This document shows positions 26,873 through 35,148 of a stretch of 64,000 nt of DNA, piece after piece. A model generated the notes under the pieces. It saw only the letters and a program-made list of their open reading frames with translations. It made no database searches and was not told the DNA's origin. The DNA is taken from NCBI RefSeq assembly GCF_019970065.1, contig NZ_JAHXYH010000002.1:682001-746000 (forward strand). The letters run 5' to 3'. The DNA is from Chryseobacterium sp. OSA05B (GTDB lineage: Bacteria > Bacteroidota > Bacteroidia > Flavobacteriales > Weeksellaceae). Every line of letters starts with the position of its first letter. Position 1 is the first letter of the stretch. A program made the translations under genes and the position numbers.

Positions 26873-27776
26873 GGGTATTCGTGTTTTTTACAAGTTCAAG
26901 GAATTGAGATTCTAGAGACAGTTTTTTCTTCGTCAGATGAGACAGAAAAATTCCCTTTTCAGCAAGCTTTTGATTTAAAGCCGAAGCAGATATGGAAGCA
27001 TCTTCCCGGATCTGAGCTTTGATGATCTCACCGTCAGCTTTCACAGCAGTGAACCACTGAAGTTCTTCCAAAGCGCTTAACAGCAAAGTATTGTTATCTG
27101 CCTTTAATTCAAAATATCCGTTATTCGCAGTCATTTCATCCACTCTTCCGCAATAGATGGAATTTCCTTCCTTCAATACGATCACATGGCTGCATATTTT
27201 TTCAATTTCGTCCAGAAGGTGGCTGGCAATGATAATAGTAATGCCCTGTTTAGCGATATTACTTATGATATCACGAATCTGGATTATTCCTTCCGGATCC
27301 AAACCATTCGTTGGCTCGTCCAGAATCATCACCTCAGGATTGTTCAGCATGGCTGAAGCGATGGCAAGACGCTGTTTCATCCCCAGAGAATAGGTTTTGA
27401 ATGCATCATTTTTTCTTTCAAAAAGACCCACCGTTTTCAGAACTTCTGCAATTCTGCTGTAGGGGGTTTCTTTGATCTCAGCTACGATTTTAAGATTCGT
27501 TTCGGCATCCAGATAAGGGTAAAAATTAGGCTGTTCAATGATGGCACCTATTTTTTTCAGTGTATCAGGCTCAGTTCCTTTCTTCCCAAACCAGTACCAG
27601 TCGCCGCTGGTAGGATTGATGGTAGAGAGAAGCATCCCAAATGTAGTAGATTTTCCGCTTCCGTTAGGTCCCAGCAAGCCATAGACATTTCCTCTTTCTA
27701 CATCAAAGGAGATATTATTGACAACCGTTCTCTTGAATTTTTTAGTCAAATTCTTTACTGACAAAATTTTTTCCAT
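26865..27776 (-). CDS. ABC transporter ATP-binding protein
   Basis: The 303-residue ATPase has Walker A GLLGPNGSGKST (about residues 33-44), Q-loop IIEQPNFYPYL, signature YSLGMKQRLAIASA, Walker B VMILDEPTNGLDP and switch His in IIIASHLLDE. An extra C-terminal ~80 residues are typical of ATPases paired with ABC-2 permeases (bacitracin/lantibiotic exporter-like). The permease follows with an 8-nt overlap. A palindrome lies 11 nt upstream of the ATG and could be an operator. Confidence 0.92.
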   Translation of the reverse strand: MEKILSVKNLTKKFKRTVVNNISFDVERGNVYGLLGPNGSGKSTTFGMLLSTINPTSGDWYWFGKKGTEPDTLKKIGAIIEQPNFYPYLDAETNLKIVAEIKETPYSRIAEVLKTVGLFERKNDAFKTYSLGMKQRLAIASAMLNNPEVMILDEPTNGLDPEGIIQIRDIISNIAKQGITIIIASHLLDEIEKICSHVIVLKEGNSIYCGRVDEMTANNGYFELKADNNTLLLSALEELQWFTAVKADGEIIKAQIREDASISASALNQKLAEKGIFLSHLTKKKLSLESQFLELVKNTNTHA

Positions 27777-27786
27777 GTAATTTGTT

Positions 27787-27809
27787 TTACATAGTAGTAG
27801 TCTATGTAA
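27787..27809 (-). promoter_or_regulatory. Palindrome at the ABC operon start, possible operator
   Basis: TTACATAG (27787-27794) and CTATGTAA (27802-27809) are perfect 8-nt inverted arms with a 7-nt spacer, 10 nt upstream of the ATPase start codon. The dimension suits a dimeric repressor (for example of the GntR or TetR class). No regulator gene is adjacent, so the assignment is a guess from symmetry and location. Confidence 0.4.
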
Positions 27810-27969
27810 TTAACAGAATGTTACAGCATCTGAGTTTTTTTAACAGATATTTTTATTCGAGGTCATCAGATTCGATGTAACAAGATTCACAATATCATTG
27901 TTTTATGGATGTAACTATTTTTATTTAATACAGACCTATTGAAGAATCATCACATCAAAAAATATAACT

Positions 27970-28965
27970 ATGAAAATTATTAAATGGACGAAGCGTATTC
28001 TTATGGCGCTTCTTTTAGTCATTATTTTACTCTTGATTACAGGATTTGCTTTTGAAAAGATATCCCGTGCAAGGGCTGAAAAAATCAAACCGGACGGTGA
28101 GTTTGCAGAAGTGGAAAATCATAAAATGCATTATCTGAAGGAAGGAACAGGCGGTCCGACGGTTGTTTTTGAAACCGCTTTTGATCCTGCAGGCCATCTG
28201 CAATGGTATCATATCCAGAAAGATCTTCCAAAAACTTACACCACTTTTTCCTACGACAGATCCGGAATTTTGTGGAGTGAGCGGGGAATGAATCCCAAAA
28301 CAGGTGAGAAAATAGCTGAAGAACTCCATGCATTGTTAGAGAAGTCCAATGCACCGAAACCCTATATTCTGGTCGGACATTCTTTTGGAGGAATGCTGAC
28401 GAGGTTTTTCGTTCAAAAATATCCACAGGATGTGGCAGGCGTAATATTGGTAGATAGTCAGTATCCGGCTGATGAGAAATTTCTTTCCCCTGAAATGTAT
28501 AAAATGGTGAATCAGGGTCTTCCAGGAGGATTTTTGAAGTTCGCAAATACCTTTGGAGCAGCCAGACTGATGTTTAAAAATATGTTTCCGTTAGGAGAAC
28601 AGTATAAATACCAAAATTCATTGATGCCTGCACTGCTTTACAAAAGTGCCGATGCAACCCTGGAAGAGCAGGATCACATGAAATCCATAAAAAAAGAAGC
28701 CGCAGCTATTAATTCTTTTGGCTCGATTCCGTTGTACGTGATCACGGCAGGCGATAAGACCAGATACGATACTTTTATTAAAGAGCAGAAATTAAAAAAC
28801 GAAATGCTTGGCGCATGGGATAAAATGCAGAAAGATTTGCTGAATTTATCTACCGACAGCAAACAAATTGTAGTCCCAACAAGCGGCCATTACATCAATC
28901 AGGATCAACCGAAGATCATAGAAGAAGTTGTGAATGAAATGGTTAAAAAAGTCACAACCGAATAG
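27970..28965 (+). CDS. Membrane-anchored alpha/beta hydrolase
   Basis: The 331-residue protein starts with a hydrophobic anchor or signal (about residues 10-28), then an alpha/beta hydrolase fold: strand-loop GTGGPTVVFETAFDP, nucleophile elbow VGHSFGGM (Ser at about 138), acid in LYVITAGDK and His in PTSGHYINQDQP. This completes a Ser-Asp-His triad; esterase, lipase or proline-iminopeptidase-like activity is possible. It diverges from the ABC genes and stands alone, with no terminator seen but a repeat-rich spacer after it. Confidence 0.85.
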   Translation: MKIIKWTKRILMALLLVIILLLITGFAFEKISRARAEKIKPDGEFAEVENHKMHYLKEGTGGPTVVFETAFDPAGHLQWYHIQKDLPKTYTTFSYDRSGILWSERGMNPKTGEKIAEELHALLEKSNAPKPYILVGHSFGGMLTRFFVQKYPQDVAGVILVDSQYPADEKFLSPEMYKMVNQGLPGGFLKFANTFGAARLMFKNMFPLGEQYKYQNSLMPALLYKSADATLEEQDHMKSIKKEAAAINSFGSIPLYVITAGDKTRYDTFIKEQKLKNEMLGAWDKMQKDLLNLSTDSKQIVVPTSGHYINQDQPKIIEEVVNEMVKKVTTE

Positions 28966-29011
28966 CGAAATTTCAGGCTAAGGCAAAGGTTTAGATTAAT
29001 AAATGTGAAAG

Positions 29012-29200
29012 GTCAATTTTGCTTCGCAAGTGAATGGTGAATTTAAAAACCAAGATGTCAGACGTCAGATTTCATACAGCAGATTGTTAACTCAATAACT
29101 ACAAACTAGCAACCGAATCAAGTAACCAGCAACAGACAACATTATCCAGACCCAATTTACGCTAAGACTCTGGAACTCTCTCACCCTCAAAACCATATCC
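29012..29200 (+). repeat. Modular intergenic repeat, copy A
   Basis: The spacer 28966-29278 contains ordered words: caattttgcttcgcaagtg, aatggtgaattt, gatgtcagacgtcagatttc, actcaataactac, aaactagcaacc, accagcaacagacaac and ctctggaactctctcacc. The same words in the same order occur on the opposite strand at about 34964-35140, about 80-85% identical by eye over 150 nt. No ORF is present. A is the left member of a 6-kb-spaced inverted pair. Confidence 0.75.
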
Positions 29201-29278
29201 CGGATCATCAATTTTACCATATTTTCAATAGATGTTCAAAATTTAAATATTAAATTTGATAGAATTAATCGTTTGTTT

Positions 29279-30643
29279 ATGAAGTTAATTGAATTAGCGA
29301 AGGAGCTGAATGTTTCTGCAGAAGCCATCAAACAGTTTATCCAGGATTTTGATCTGGAGCTGGGAGTCTGCATCAGTACCAACTTTGAAGTGAAGAAAGA
29401 TTTCGAGAAGTTTGCCCGCGAAAATCTGGATTTTTTAAAGCTTTATGAAAAAGATCTGGACAAAAATAAAACCTTGGAACAGATCGCTGAGGTAATCAAC
29501 CAGCCGAAGGAAAAAGTAGAAGAAGCGATCAAAGAAACCAATCCCAATATTTTTGATAACGGTTTTTTCCGTTCATCCATCTCAAGTTACGGCATTGATA
29601 ATAAACTCGGTGGCAACTATCAGTTTGTCTACGATTATTTTGGACATAAAACCAGTCTGATGCATCGGGATTTTATCGGGTACAGAGATTTATTTTTCTA
29701 TATATCGGCAGTTTTGGAACCATTCCTGAATCCTCAGCAGATCAAAGACTGGGGAATTCATAAACCGGCGGGGATTATTCTTTACGGGCCCCCGGGAAGC
29801 GGAAAGATTTTCTGGGCAACCAAAATTGCTGAAATTATCGGATACAAGTTCAAGGAAGTTAAAAAACATTATCTGGGAACCTCTTTTATTGATGGGAACC
29901 CAACCAACTTTACTGATTTTCTGGTTACGATGATGAAAGAAGAAAAAGTACTTCTTTTCCTTGATGATTTTGACGAAATTATGATGGAACGAAAAGCAGA
30001 AACAGATCTGGCTTCCTGTAATCTTGAAACCCAGGAACTGATTCTGCACTATATCGGAAAATTTGAAAAAGAAGAACTCCTTATGGTCGGTTCCGCCAAT
30101 TCTGTTTCGGAAATCGATGAAGAAATTCTTGCTCCGGGAAGATTTGATGTGATGATTCCTGTATTTCCGCCCAATGCCGCAGAACGGTCGGAAATCATTT
30201 TATATGCGATGACCAGAGGGCTTGAAGAAGATTCACTTCTCTATAAAATCCTTAAAAAGAACAAAGCGGATAAAGTTCCGTTCTGGCATGAGATTTCGGC
30301 TAAAATGAAAGCATTTAGCAATACCATGCTGATCGATTTCACCCAAAGTCTTAAAAAACGTCTTAAAAATCAGTACCAGAGAACAAAAAATGAAAACCTC
30401 AAGATTGATCAGGTTCTTTTGAATGCTGCTCTAAGAGATGCGGGTGGAAAACTTACAGAAGAATATCTGGATCAGGTAGCGAGATTTCTGGGAGATGCCA
30501 TTATCAATAATTTCGATGAATTCAGGTTCAGAATCCAGGCCCTGAAAAAAGAACTGGAAACCTATAAAGTAGTGGAAGAACCGAGAAGAGAGATTGGGTT
30601 TCATCATAATGGGGAAGAGGGAAATGGTGGAGCACAGGGGTAA
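29279..30643 (+). CDS. AAA family ATPase with non-canonical Walker A
   Basis: The 454-residue cytosolic protein starts at ATG 29279; a TTG two codons earlier is unnecessary. The N-terminal LIELAKELNVSAEAIKQFI resembles the small helical N-domain of initiation factor IF2. The AAA core follows: ILYGPPGSGKIFWA (residues ~167-180), Walker B LLFLDDFDEIM, sensor-1 Asn in VGSANSVSEID and the Arg-finger segment LAPGRFDV. In Walker A the residue after the lysine (K176) is Ile177, not Ser/Thr, so Mg2+ coordination may be altered. Similar ATPases are common in Flavobacteria but I know no defined role; protein remodelling is the generic expectation. Confidence 0.85.
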   Translation: MKLIELAKELNVSAEAIKQFIQDFDLELGVCISTNFEVKKDFEKFARENLDFLKLYEKDLDKNKTLEQIAEVINQPKEKVEEAIKETNPNIFDNGFFRSSISSYGIDNKLGGNYQFVYDYFGHKTSLMHRDFIGYRDLFFYISAVLEPFLNPQQIKDWGIHKPAGIILYGPPGSGKIFWATKIAEIIGYKFKEVKKHYLGTSFIDGNPTNFTDFLVTMMKEEKVLLFLDDFDEIMMERKAETDLASCNLETQELILHYIGKFEKEELLMVGSANSVSEIDEEILAPGRFDVMIPVFPPNAAERSEIILYAMTRGLEEDSLLYKILKKNKADKVPFWHEISAKMKAFSNTMLIDFTQSLKKRLKNQYQRTKNENLKIDQVLLNAALRDAGGKLTEEYLDQVARFLGDAIINNFDEFRFRIQALKKELETYKVVEEPRREIGFHHNGEEGNGGAQG

Positions 30644-30654
30644 TGTGGGTTGAT

Positions 30655-30830
30655 AGTTTGAGTGTGGGAGGGTTTTAGAGTATAAGAGTCTTGGAGTTGG
30701 TAAGAGGTTTGGGGTGCGAGTTTTCGGGATTCGGGGTTTGAGAGTATAGCATTCAAATAATAATCTTAATCTCAGTCTAAACCTTGTCTCAATCTTGATC
30801 TGAAATCTGGCATCTAAAAACAAAAATTAC
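30655..30830 (-). repeat. Modular intergenic repeat, left flank of the FAD gene
   Basis: Read on the minus strand this spacer gives agatgccagatttcagatc, caaggtttagactgag, attaagattattatttg and then ctcaaaccccgaatcccg-type words. The same words in direct orientation lie at 31945-32105, so the gene between is bracketed by inverted repeats. No ORF or terminator was recognised. Confidence 0.7.
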
Positions 30831-30832
30831 TC

Positions 30833-31939
30833 ATGAACAGCATTTGGGAACTTGAAACCTTTTACAGAAAAAGAGATATCGTTATTATCGGGTCTGGATT
30901 TTCCGGGCTTTGGACAGCGCTATCTATTAAGGAAAAATATCCTGAAAAATCGGTTTTAATTATTGAAAGAAATACGGTTCCACTGGGAGCTTCAACCCGC
31001 AATGCCGGATTTGCCTGTTTTGGAAGCCTTACGGAAGTCATTGCTGATTCTGAGAAAATGGGCTGGGAGAAGACACTGGAACTCGTAAAGATGAGATTTG
31101 AAGGCCTTCAGAAGATCAGAAGATATTTTAAAAACAGTGAAATTGATTTTGAGCTGAACGGTGGCTATGAAATTTTAAATAATGATGAACCTTTACAGCA
31201 GCTTGATGTGGTTAATGAGAAGCTAAAGCAAATAACCGGTCTTGATAAAACTTATGTTCTGAAGCAGGAGAAGATCGAAGAATTCGGTCTCGGAAAATCT
31301 GAATTTCTGATAGAAAATCCATGTGAAGGGAGTCTGCATTCCGGGAAACTATTGCAAAAACTTTTGGATAAATGCTATGAGTTGAAAGTAGAGTTTCTTT
31401 TCGGAACAGAAGTGAAAAATATTGATGAACATGCTGAAGAAATAAATATTCACCTTTCGGAAGCGCTTTCTGTAAAGGCTGAGAAGATGATTTACTGTAC
31501 GAATGCTTTCAGTTCGAAATTTCTTGAAAAAGAAGAAATCATTCCTGCACGAGGACAAATCCTTTTAACGGAACCTATTGAAGATTTAAAACTCAGAGGA
31601 ACGTTCCACTATGATGAAGGGTTTTATTATTTCAGAAATCTCGGAAACAGAATATTGCTTGGCGGTGGCCGGAATCAGGATTTTAAAACAGAAGAAACCA
31701 CCAGTTTTGAAACCACGGAATTTTTACAGAACCATCTGGAATACTTTTTAAGAGAAGTTATTCTGCCGGATCAAGATGTTAAAATCTCTCTTCGCTGGTC
31801 AGGAATTATGGCCATGGGTTCCGAAAAAACACCGATTGTAAAACAACTTTCAAACCGGCAATTTTGCGCAGTAAGGCTCTCCGGAATGGGAGTGGCACTG
31901 GCTCCTAAAATAGGGGAGATGGTGACTGAGATGATTTGA
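30833..31939 (+). CDS. FAD-dependent oxidoreductase (DAO family)
   Basis: The 368-residue protein opens with a dinucleotide-binding fold IVIIGSGFSGLWTALSI (GxGxxG at residues 20-25) and an acidic strand end VLIIERN. It continues with the DAO-family GASTRNAGFACFG and ends with the second FAD motif AVRLSGMGVALAPKIGEM. This fits D-amino-acid or glycine oxidase-like enzymes that oxidise amines using FAD; the substrate is unknown. No signal peptide, so cytosolic. It stands as a single gene between two inverted spacer repeats, which might mark mobility but may just be the local spacer type. Confidence 0.88.
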   Translation: MNSIWELETFYRKRDIVIIGSGFSGLWTALSIKEKYPEKSVLIIERNTVPLGASTRNAGFACFGSLTEVIADSEKMGWEKTLELVKMRFEGLQKIRRYFKNSEIDFELNGGYEILNNDEPLQQLDVVNEKLKQITGLDKTYVLKQEKIEEFGLGKSEFLIENPCEGSLHSGKLLQKLLDKCYELKVEFLFGTEVKNIDEHAEEINIHLSEALSVKAEKMIYCTNAFSSKFLEKEEIIPARGQILLTEPIEDLKLRGTFHYDEGFYYFRNLGNRILLGGGRNQDFKTEETTSFETTEFLQNHLEYFLREVILPDQDVKISLRWSGIMAMGSEKTPIVKQLSNRQFCAVRLSGMGVALAPKIGEMVTEMI

Positions 31940-31944
31940 GGTAA

Positions 31945-32105
31945 TAGATTTCAGATATTAGACATCAGATTTCAGACTAAGGCTGAGAAAAAGGTTTAGA
32001 CTGAGATTAAGATGATTATTTGATGGCTATCAAACTCTAAAACTCTCCTGCACTCAAACTCTCAGACTCTCAAAGGCTCTTACTCTCAAACCCGAAAAAT
32101 TCCGT
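31945..32105 (+). repeat. Modular intergenic repeat, right flank of the FAD gene
   Basis: This spacer holds agacatcagatttcagac, aaaaaggtttagactgag, attaagatgattatttg, then alternating ctcaaactctcagactctc words. It is the inverted counterpart of 30655-30830. A TATTTTTG box (32105-32112), without a -33 element, abuts it and may serve prfB. Confidence 0.7.
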
Positions 32106-32129
32106 ATTTTTGTATAAAATAAAAATTTC

Positions 32130-33242
32130 GTGATCAACAACGACCAGATAAAAGAAGTTCAGTCTAGAATTACAGACCTATATAAATACCTTCAGATCGA
32201 AAAAAAGAAGATAGAAATAGCAAATGATGATGAAAAAACCGCCGCTCCTGAATTTTGGGATGCTCCCAAGGAAGCAGAAGTTTTTCTGAAGCAGCTTCGT
32301 TCCAAAAAGAGATGGGTGGAAGACTATGAGGAGATCAGTACCCAGTTCGAAGACCTGCAGGTATTGGCTGAATTTGCCAAAGAAGATCCGGACTCCGAAA
32401 AAGAGCTGGATGAAACATTTCCCAAGCTTGTCGAAAAAATAGAAGACCTTGAGTTCAAAAATATGCTTTCCAATGAAGGGGATGAGCTTTCTGCAGTTCT
32501 TCAGATCACTGCGGGAGCAGGAGGTACGGAAAGTTGTGACTGGGCATCAATGCTGATGAGAATGTACACGATGTGGGCTGAAAAGCAGGGGTATAAAATC
32601 CGTGAGCTTAACTATCAGGAAGGAGATGTAGCCGGTGTGAAAACCGTTACCCTTGAAATTGACGGGGAGTATGCCTTCGGATATCTGAAAGGAGAGAACG
32701 GTGTACACAGACTGGTAAGGATTTCACCTTTTGACAGTAATGCAAAACGTCATACCAGCTTCGTTTCGGTATATGTTTATCCTTTGGTGGATGATACTAT
32801 TGAGATTAACATTAATCCGGCTGATATTTCATTTGAAACGATGAGATCTTCCGGAGCTGGAGGCCAGAACGTTAACAAAGTAGAAACAGCTGTACGTCTT
32901 CGTCACGCACCAACCGGAATTATCATTGAAAACTCCGAATCCCGTTCCCAGCTTCAGAACAAGGAAAAAGCCATGCAACTCCTTCGTTCCAGACTTTATG
33001 AAATGGAGCTCGAAGCGCGTATGAAAGCCAGAACAGAGATCGAGGCCAACAAGATGAAAATAGAGTGGGGAAGCCAGATCAGAAACTACGTGATGCATCC
33101 ATATAAATTGGTAAAAGATGTTCGTTCTGCTCATGAAACTTCAGATGTGGATTCTGTGATGAACGGAAATATCACTCCATTCCTGAAAGCCTTTCTGATG
33201 GCCGATGGGACGGCTGTTTCAGACGATGACCTGGACTTGTAA
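32130..33242 (+). CDS. prfB: Peptide chain release factor 2 (no programmed frameshift)
   Basis: RF2 ends translation at UGA/UAA. The 370 residues include the stop-codon-reading SPF tripeptide in [11 protein letters not shown] (about residue 198) and the catalytic GGQ in [11 protein letters not shown] (about 243), which separates it from RF1. The start is a GTG at 32130; no in-frame ATG precedes it. In many bacteria prfB needs a +1 frameshift at CTT TGA C near codon 25. At the equivalent point here the frame reads CTT CAG ATC without a break, so autoregulation by frameshift is absent. Confidence 0.95.
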   Translation: MINNDQIKEVQSRITDLYKYLQIEKKKIEIANDDEKTAAPEFWDAPKEAEVFLKQLRSKKRWVEDYEEISTQFEDLQVLAEFAKEDPDSEKELDETFPKLVEKIEDLEFKNMLSNEGDELSAVLQITAGAGGTESCDWASMLMRMYTMWAEKQGYKIRELNYQEGDVAGVKTVTLEIDGEYAFGYLKGENGVHRLVRISPFDSNAKRHTSFVSVYVYPLVDDTIEININPADISFETMRSSGAGGQNVNKVETAVRLRHAPTGIIIENSESRSQLQNKEKAMQLLRSRLYEMELEARMKARTEIEANKMKIEWGSQIRNYVMHPYKLVKDVRSAHETSDVDSVMNGNITPFLKAFLMADGTAVSDDDLDL

Positions 33243-33283
33243 AATATCATGTCCCTATTTTAGTTAAAAACTTATAATTAATT

Positions 33284-33313
33284 TTTGTTTAAGACATTTT
33301 ACGCTTACTTTTG
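33284..33313 (+). promoter_or_regulatory. Promoter of the DedA gene
   Basis: TTTG (33284-33287) and TACTTTTG (33306-33313) are spaced by 18 nt, a full Bacteroidota promoter. The start codon at 33330 lies 16 nt past the -7 box, leaving a very short 5' leader. Confidence 0.75.
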
Positions 33314-33329
33314 TTGTTAATCGTTATAT

Positions 33330-34025
33330 ATGGAAGATTTCAATAGCTGGAGAGATTTACTGAACCCCGAGTTTTACATTAAAATGGGTGGGTTCTGGCT
33401 TATTTTATTTATTGTTTTTGCTGAAACAGGTCTTTTCGTGGGATTTTTCCTGCCTGGTGATTCATTACTGTTCGTGTCGGGAATTTATGCCGTTGAAATC
33501 ATCAAAGAGACTTTTGGCTCTACAGGGAGCGATTTCTTAGATACTACTATTCTCGCTTCATGTGTGGCACTTGCTGCCATTATCGGAAATGAGGTAGGAT
33601 ATTATTTTGGAGTGAAAACTGGTCCGGCTCTGTATAAGAAGCAAGATACCATGCTTTTTAAGAAAAAATACCTTTATCAGGCGCATGACTTTTTTGAAAA
33701 ACACGGTGCGCTGGCCATCATTATGGCGAGATTTTTACCGGTGGTGAGAACCTTTACTCCAATTGTTGCAGGTATTGTAAAGATGGACAAGAAAGAATTC
33801 TTAAGAGATAATGTAATCGGAGCTGTCCTTTGGTCATTCATTTTGATTTTTGCAGGGCATTATCTTGACAAATTATTCCAGGAGCAGTTCGGGATCAATT
33901 TAAAAGAGAAACTGGAGCTGATCATTATTATCATCGTTCTGGTAACAACGCTTCCGGTGATCTTCAAGTTTGTATTTGGTAAAAAAGAAGACCATTCGAA
34001 ATACGAAAACAAAGATTTAGATTAA
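33330..34025 (+). CDS. DedA family membrane protein
   Basis: The 231-residue protein has four to five hydrophobic segments and the DedA/SNARE-associated signatures: ETGLFVGFFLPGDSLLF (about 32-48), NEVGYYFG and the conserved FEKHGALAIIMARFLPVVRTF core (cited from FEKHGA to RFLPVVRTF, about 128-150). DedA proteins support membrane homeostasis and probably lipid carrier flipping. The gene is alone, with its own promoter and a terminator shared with the convergent hydrolase gene. Confidence 0.92.
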   Translation: MEDFNSWRDLLNPEFYIKMGGFWLILFIVFAETGLFVGFFLPGDSLLFVSGIYAVEIIKETFGSTGSDFLDTTILASCVALAAIIGNEVGYYFGVKTGPALYKKQDTMLFKKKYLYQAHDFFEKHGALAIIMARFLPVVRTFTPIVAGIVKMDKKEFLRDNVIGAVLWSFILIFAGHYLDKLFQEQFGINLKEKLELIIIIIVLVTTLPVIFKFVFGKKEDHSKYENKDLD

Positions 34026-34047
34026 GAAAATCAAACAATCATATCAA

Positions 34048-34076
34048 TAACCTGCTTTCCGGCAGGTTATTTTTTT
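34048..34076 (+). terminator. Terminator of the DedA gene
   Basis: TAACCTGC (34048-34055) pairs with GCAGGTTA (34062-34069), 6-nt loop, followed by a T run to 34076. It overlaps the stop codon of the convergent hydrolase gene. Confidence 0.85.
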
Positions 34077-34936
34077 ATCCATTCCAGTATGTTGGGGTAA
34101 ATGATTCTGTCCCTTTTTATCCTGCTGAAAAACCTTGGAACATGGCCTGTTCTTTTCATAAAGATTAGCTTATGGGGAACGTTCTGCTTCGTGAGGGCAG
34201 AATCCATAGACAATCCCTGGTGTTGGTTAACCAGGAAATCATTATTTCCCTGAAAAAGCAGGGTAGGAACATTGGATATATTCGCAATCGGACTGGCTTC
34301 CTTAAAGGCTTCAGATATATTTTTCCGGTCAAATTTCTCTCCCACTACTTTCTGAAAAGTAGGAGAAGTATATTTTGAATAGAATGAATTAAGATATTCC
34401 GGGCTGTAAAAATCTGTCGGCCCGCTCAGGGAAATAATCTTTTTGATCTGTTCCGGATGTCGGTAGCCATAGAGTAGAGCAAGATGTCCGCCGGCGCTTT
34501 CCCCGAGAAGGATATAATTGTTTGGTTTCAATTCTGCTTTTTCGGCCAGAGAATTAAACTTTTCAATAGTATATCCAATATCTTCCAGCTGTTGTTTATA
34601 AGTGATGTTCTTCTGCTTTGAAACAAGCCTGTAGTTCATATTAATACTTGGAATCTTCTGTTCAAAAAGCATTTTCTGAATTTTGATCATATGCTCTTTC
34701 TTTCCAAGAGTCCAGGCCCCACCATGTACGATAAGGACTACAGGAGCATCTTTGGCATAATCCAGCGGAAGGAAAACATCCATTTTCTGTCTTTTGTGCT
34801 CGCCGTATTTTAGGTTGTAAATTTTCTGCTGGCCACCGGTACCTACCCAGACCCTGAATTTTGTATTACAGGACTGCAGCAGGAAGCTGAGGCATCCTAT
34901 GATGAAAAAATGGTATCTGATAATGAGCTTTTTCAT
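34067..34936 (-). CDS. Alpha/beta hydrolase lipoprotein (HSL-type esterase)
   Basis: The 289-residue protein has a lipoprotein signal with Cys23 in LLQSCN, then an esterase fold: oxyanion motif HGGAW (71-75), nucleophile elbow LGESAGGH (Ser147), acid in FQGNNDFLV and His in RTGHVPRFF. This is the hormone-sensitive-lipase/BD-FAE-like class, cutting short-chain or feruloyl/acetyl esters in the periplasm or on the surface. It stops convergently to the DedA gene; the upstream spacer carries repeat copy B. Confidence 0.88.
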   Translation of the reverse strand: MKKLIIRYHFFIIGCLSFLLQSCNTKFRVWVGTGGQQKIYNLKYGEHKRQKMDVFLPLDYAKDAPVVLIVHGGAWTLGKKEHMIKIQKMLFEQKIPSINMNYRLVSKQKNITYKQQLEDIGYTIEKFNSLAEKAELKPNNYILLGESAGGHLALLYGYRHPEQIKKIISLSGPTDFYSPEYLNSFYSKYTSPTFQKVVGEKFDRKNISEAFKEASPIANISNVPTLLFQGNNDFLVNQHQGLSMDSALTKQNVPHKLIFMKRTGHVPRFFSRIKRDRIIYPNILEWIKK

Positions 34937-34963
34937 TACTTAAATTTAAGGAAAAATTACGGT

Positions 34964-35140
34964 TTGAGAGTGAAAGGGTGTTAGAGTTTCGGGGTACGGG
35001 ATTCGGGTTTGGAGAATGTTGTCAGTTGCTGGTTGCTAGTTCGTAGTTACTAAGTTAATAACCTGGTGTCTGAAATCTGACGTCTGGCATCTTCGTTTTT
35101 AAAATTCACCATTGACTTGCGAAGCAAAATTCACCATTCA
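34964..35140 (-). repeat. Modular intergenic repeat, copy B
   Basis: This is the inverted counterpart of copy A (29012-29200). Read on the minus strand it gives attttgcttcgcaagtc, aatggtgaatttt, gatgccagacgtcagattt, agtaactacgaactagcaac, cagcaactgacaacattc and then cccgaatcccgtaccccg. The spacer 34937-35148 has no gene. Confidence 0.75.
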
Positions 35141-35148
35141 CCTCTATC

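Noticed and set aside
32101..32215. Programmed frameshift in prfB
   Set aside because: I looked for CTTTGAC near codon 25; the frame is continuous, with CTT CAG instead.
29012..35140. Genomic island or composite transposon defined by repeats A and B
   Set aside because: The interval contains prfB and other ordinary genes with the same codon style as the neighbourhood, and no transposase or integrase; kept only as a repeat observation.
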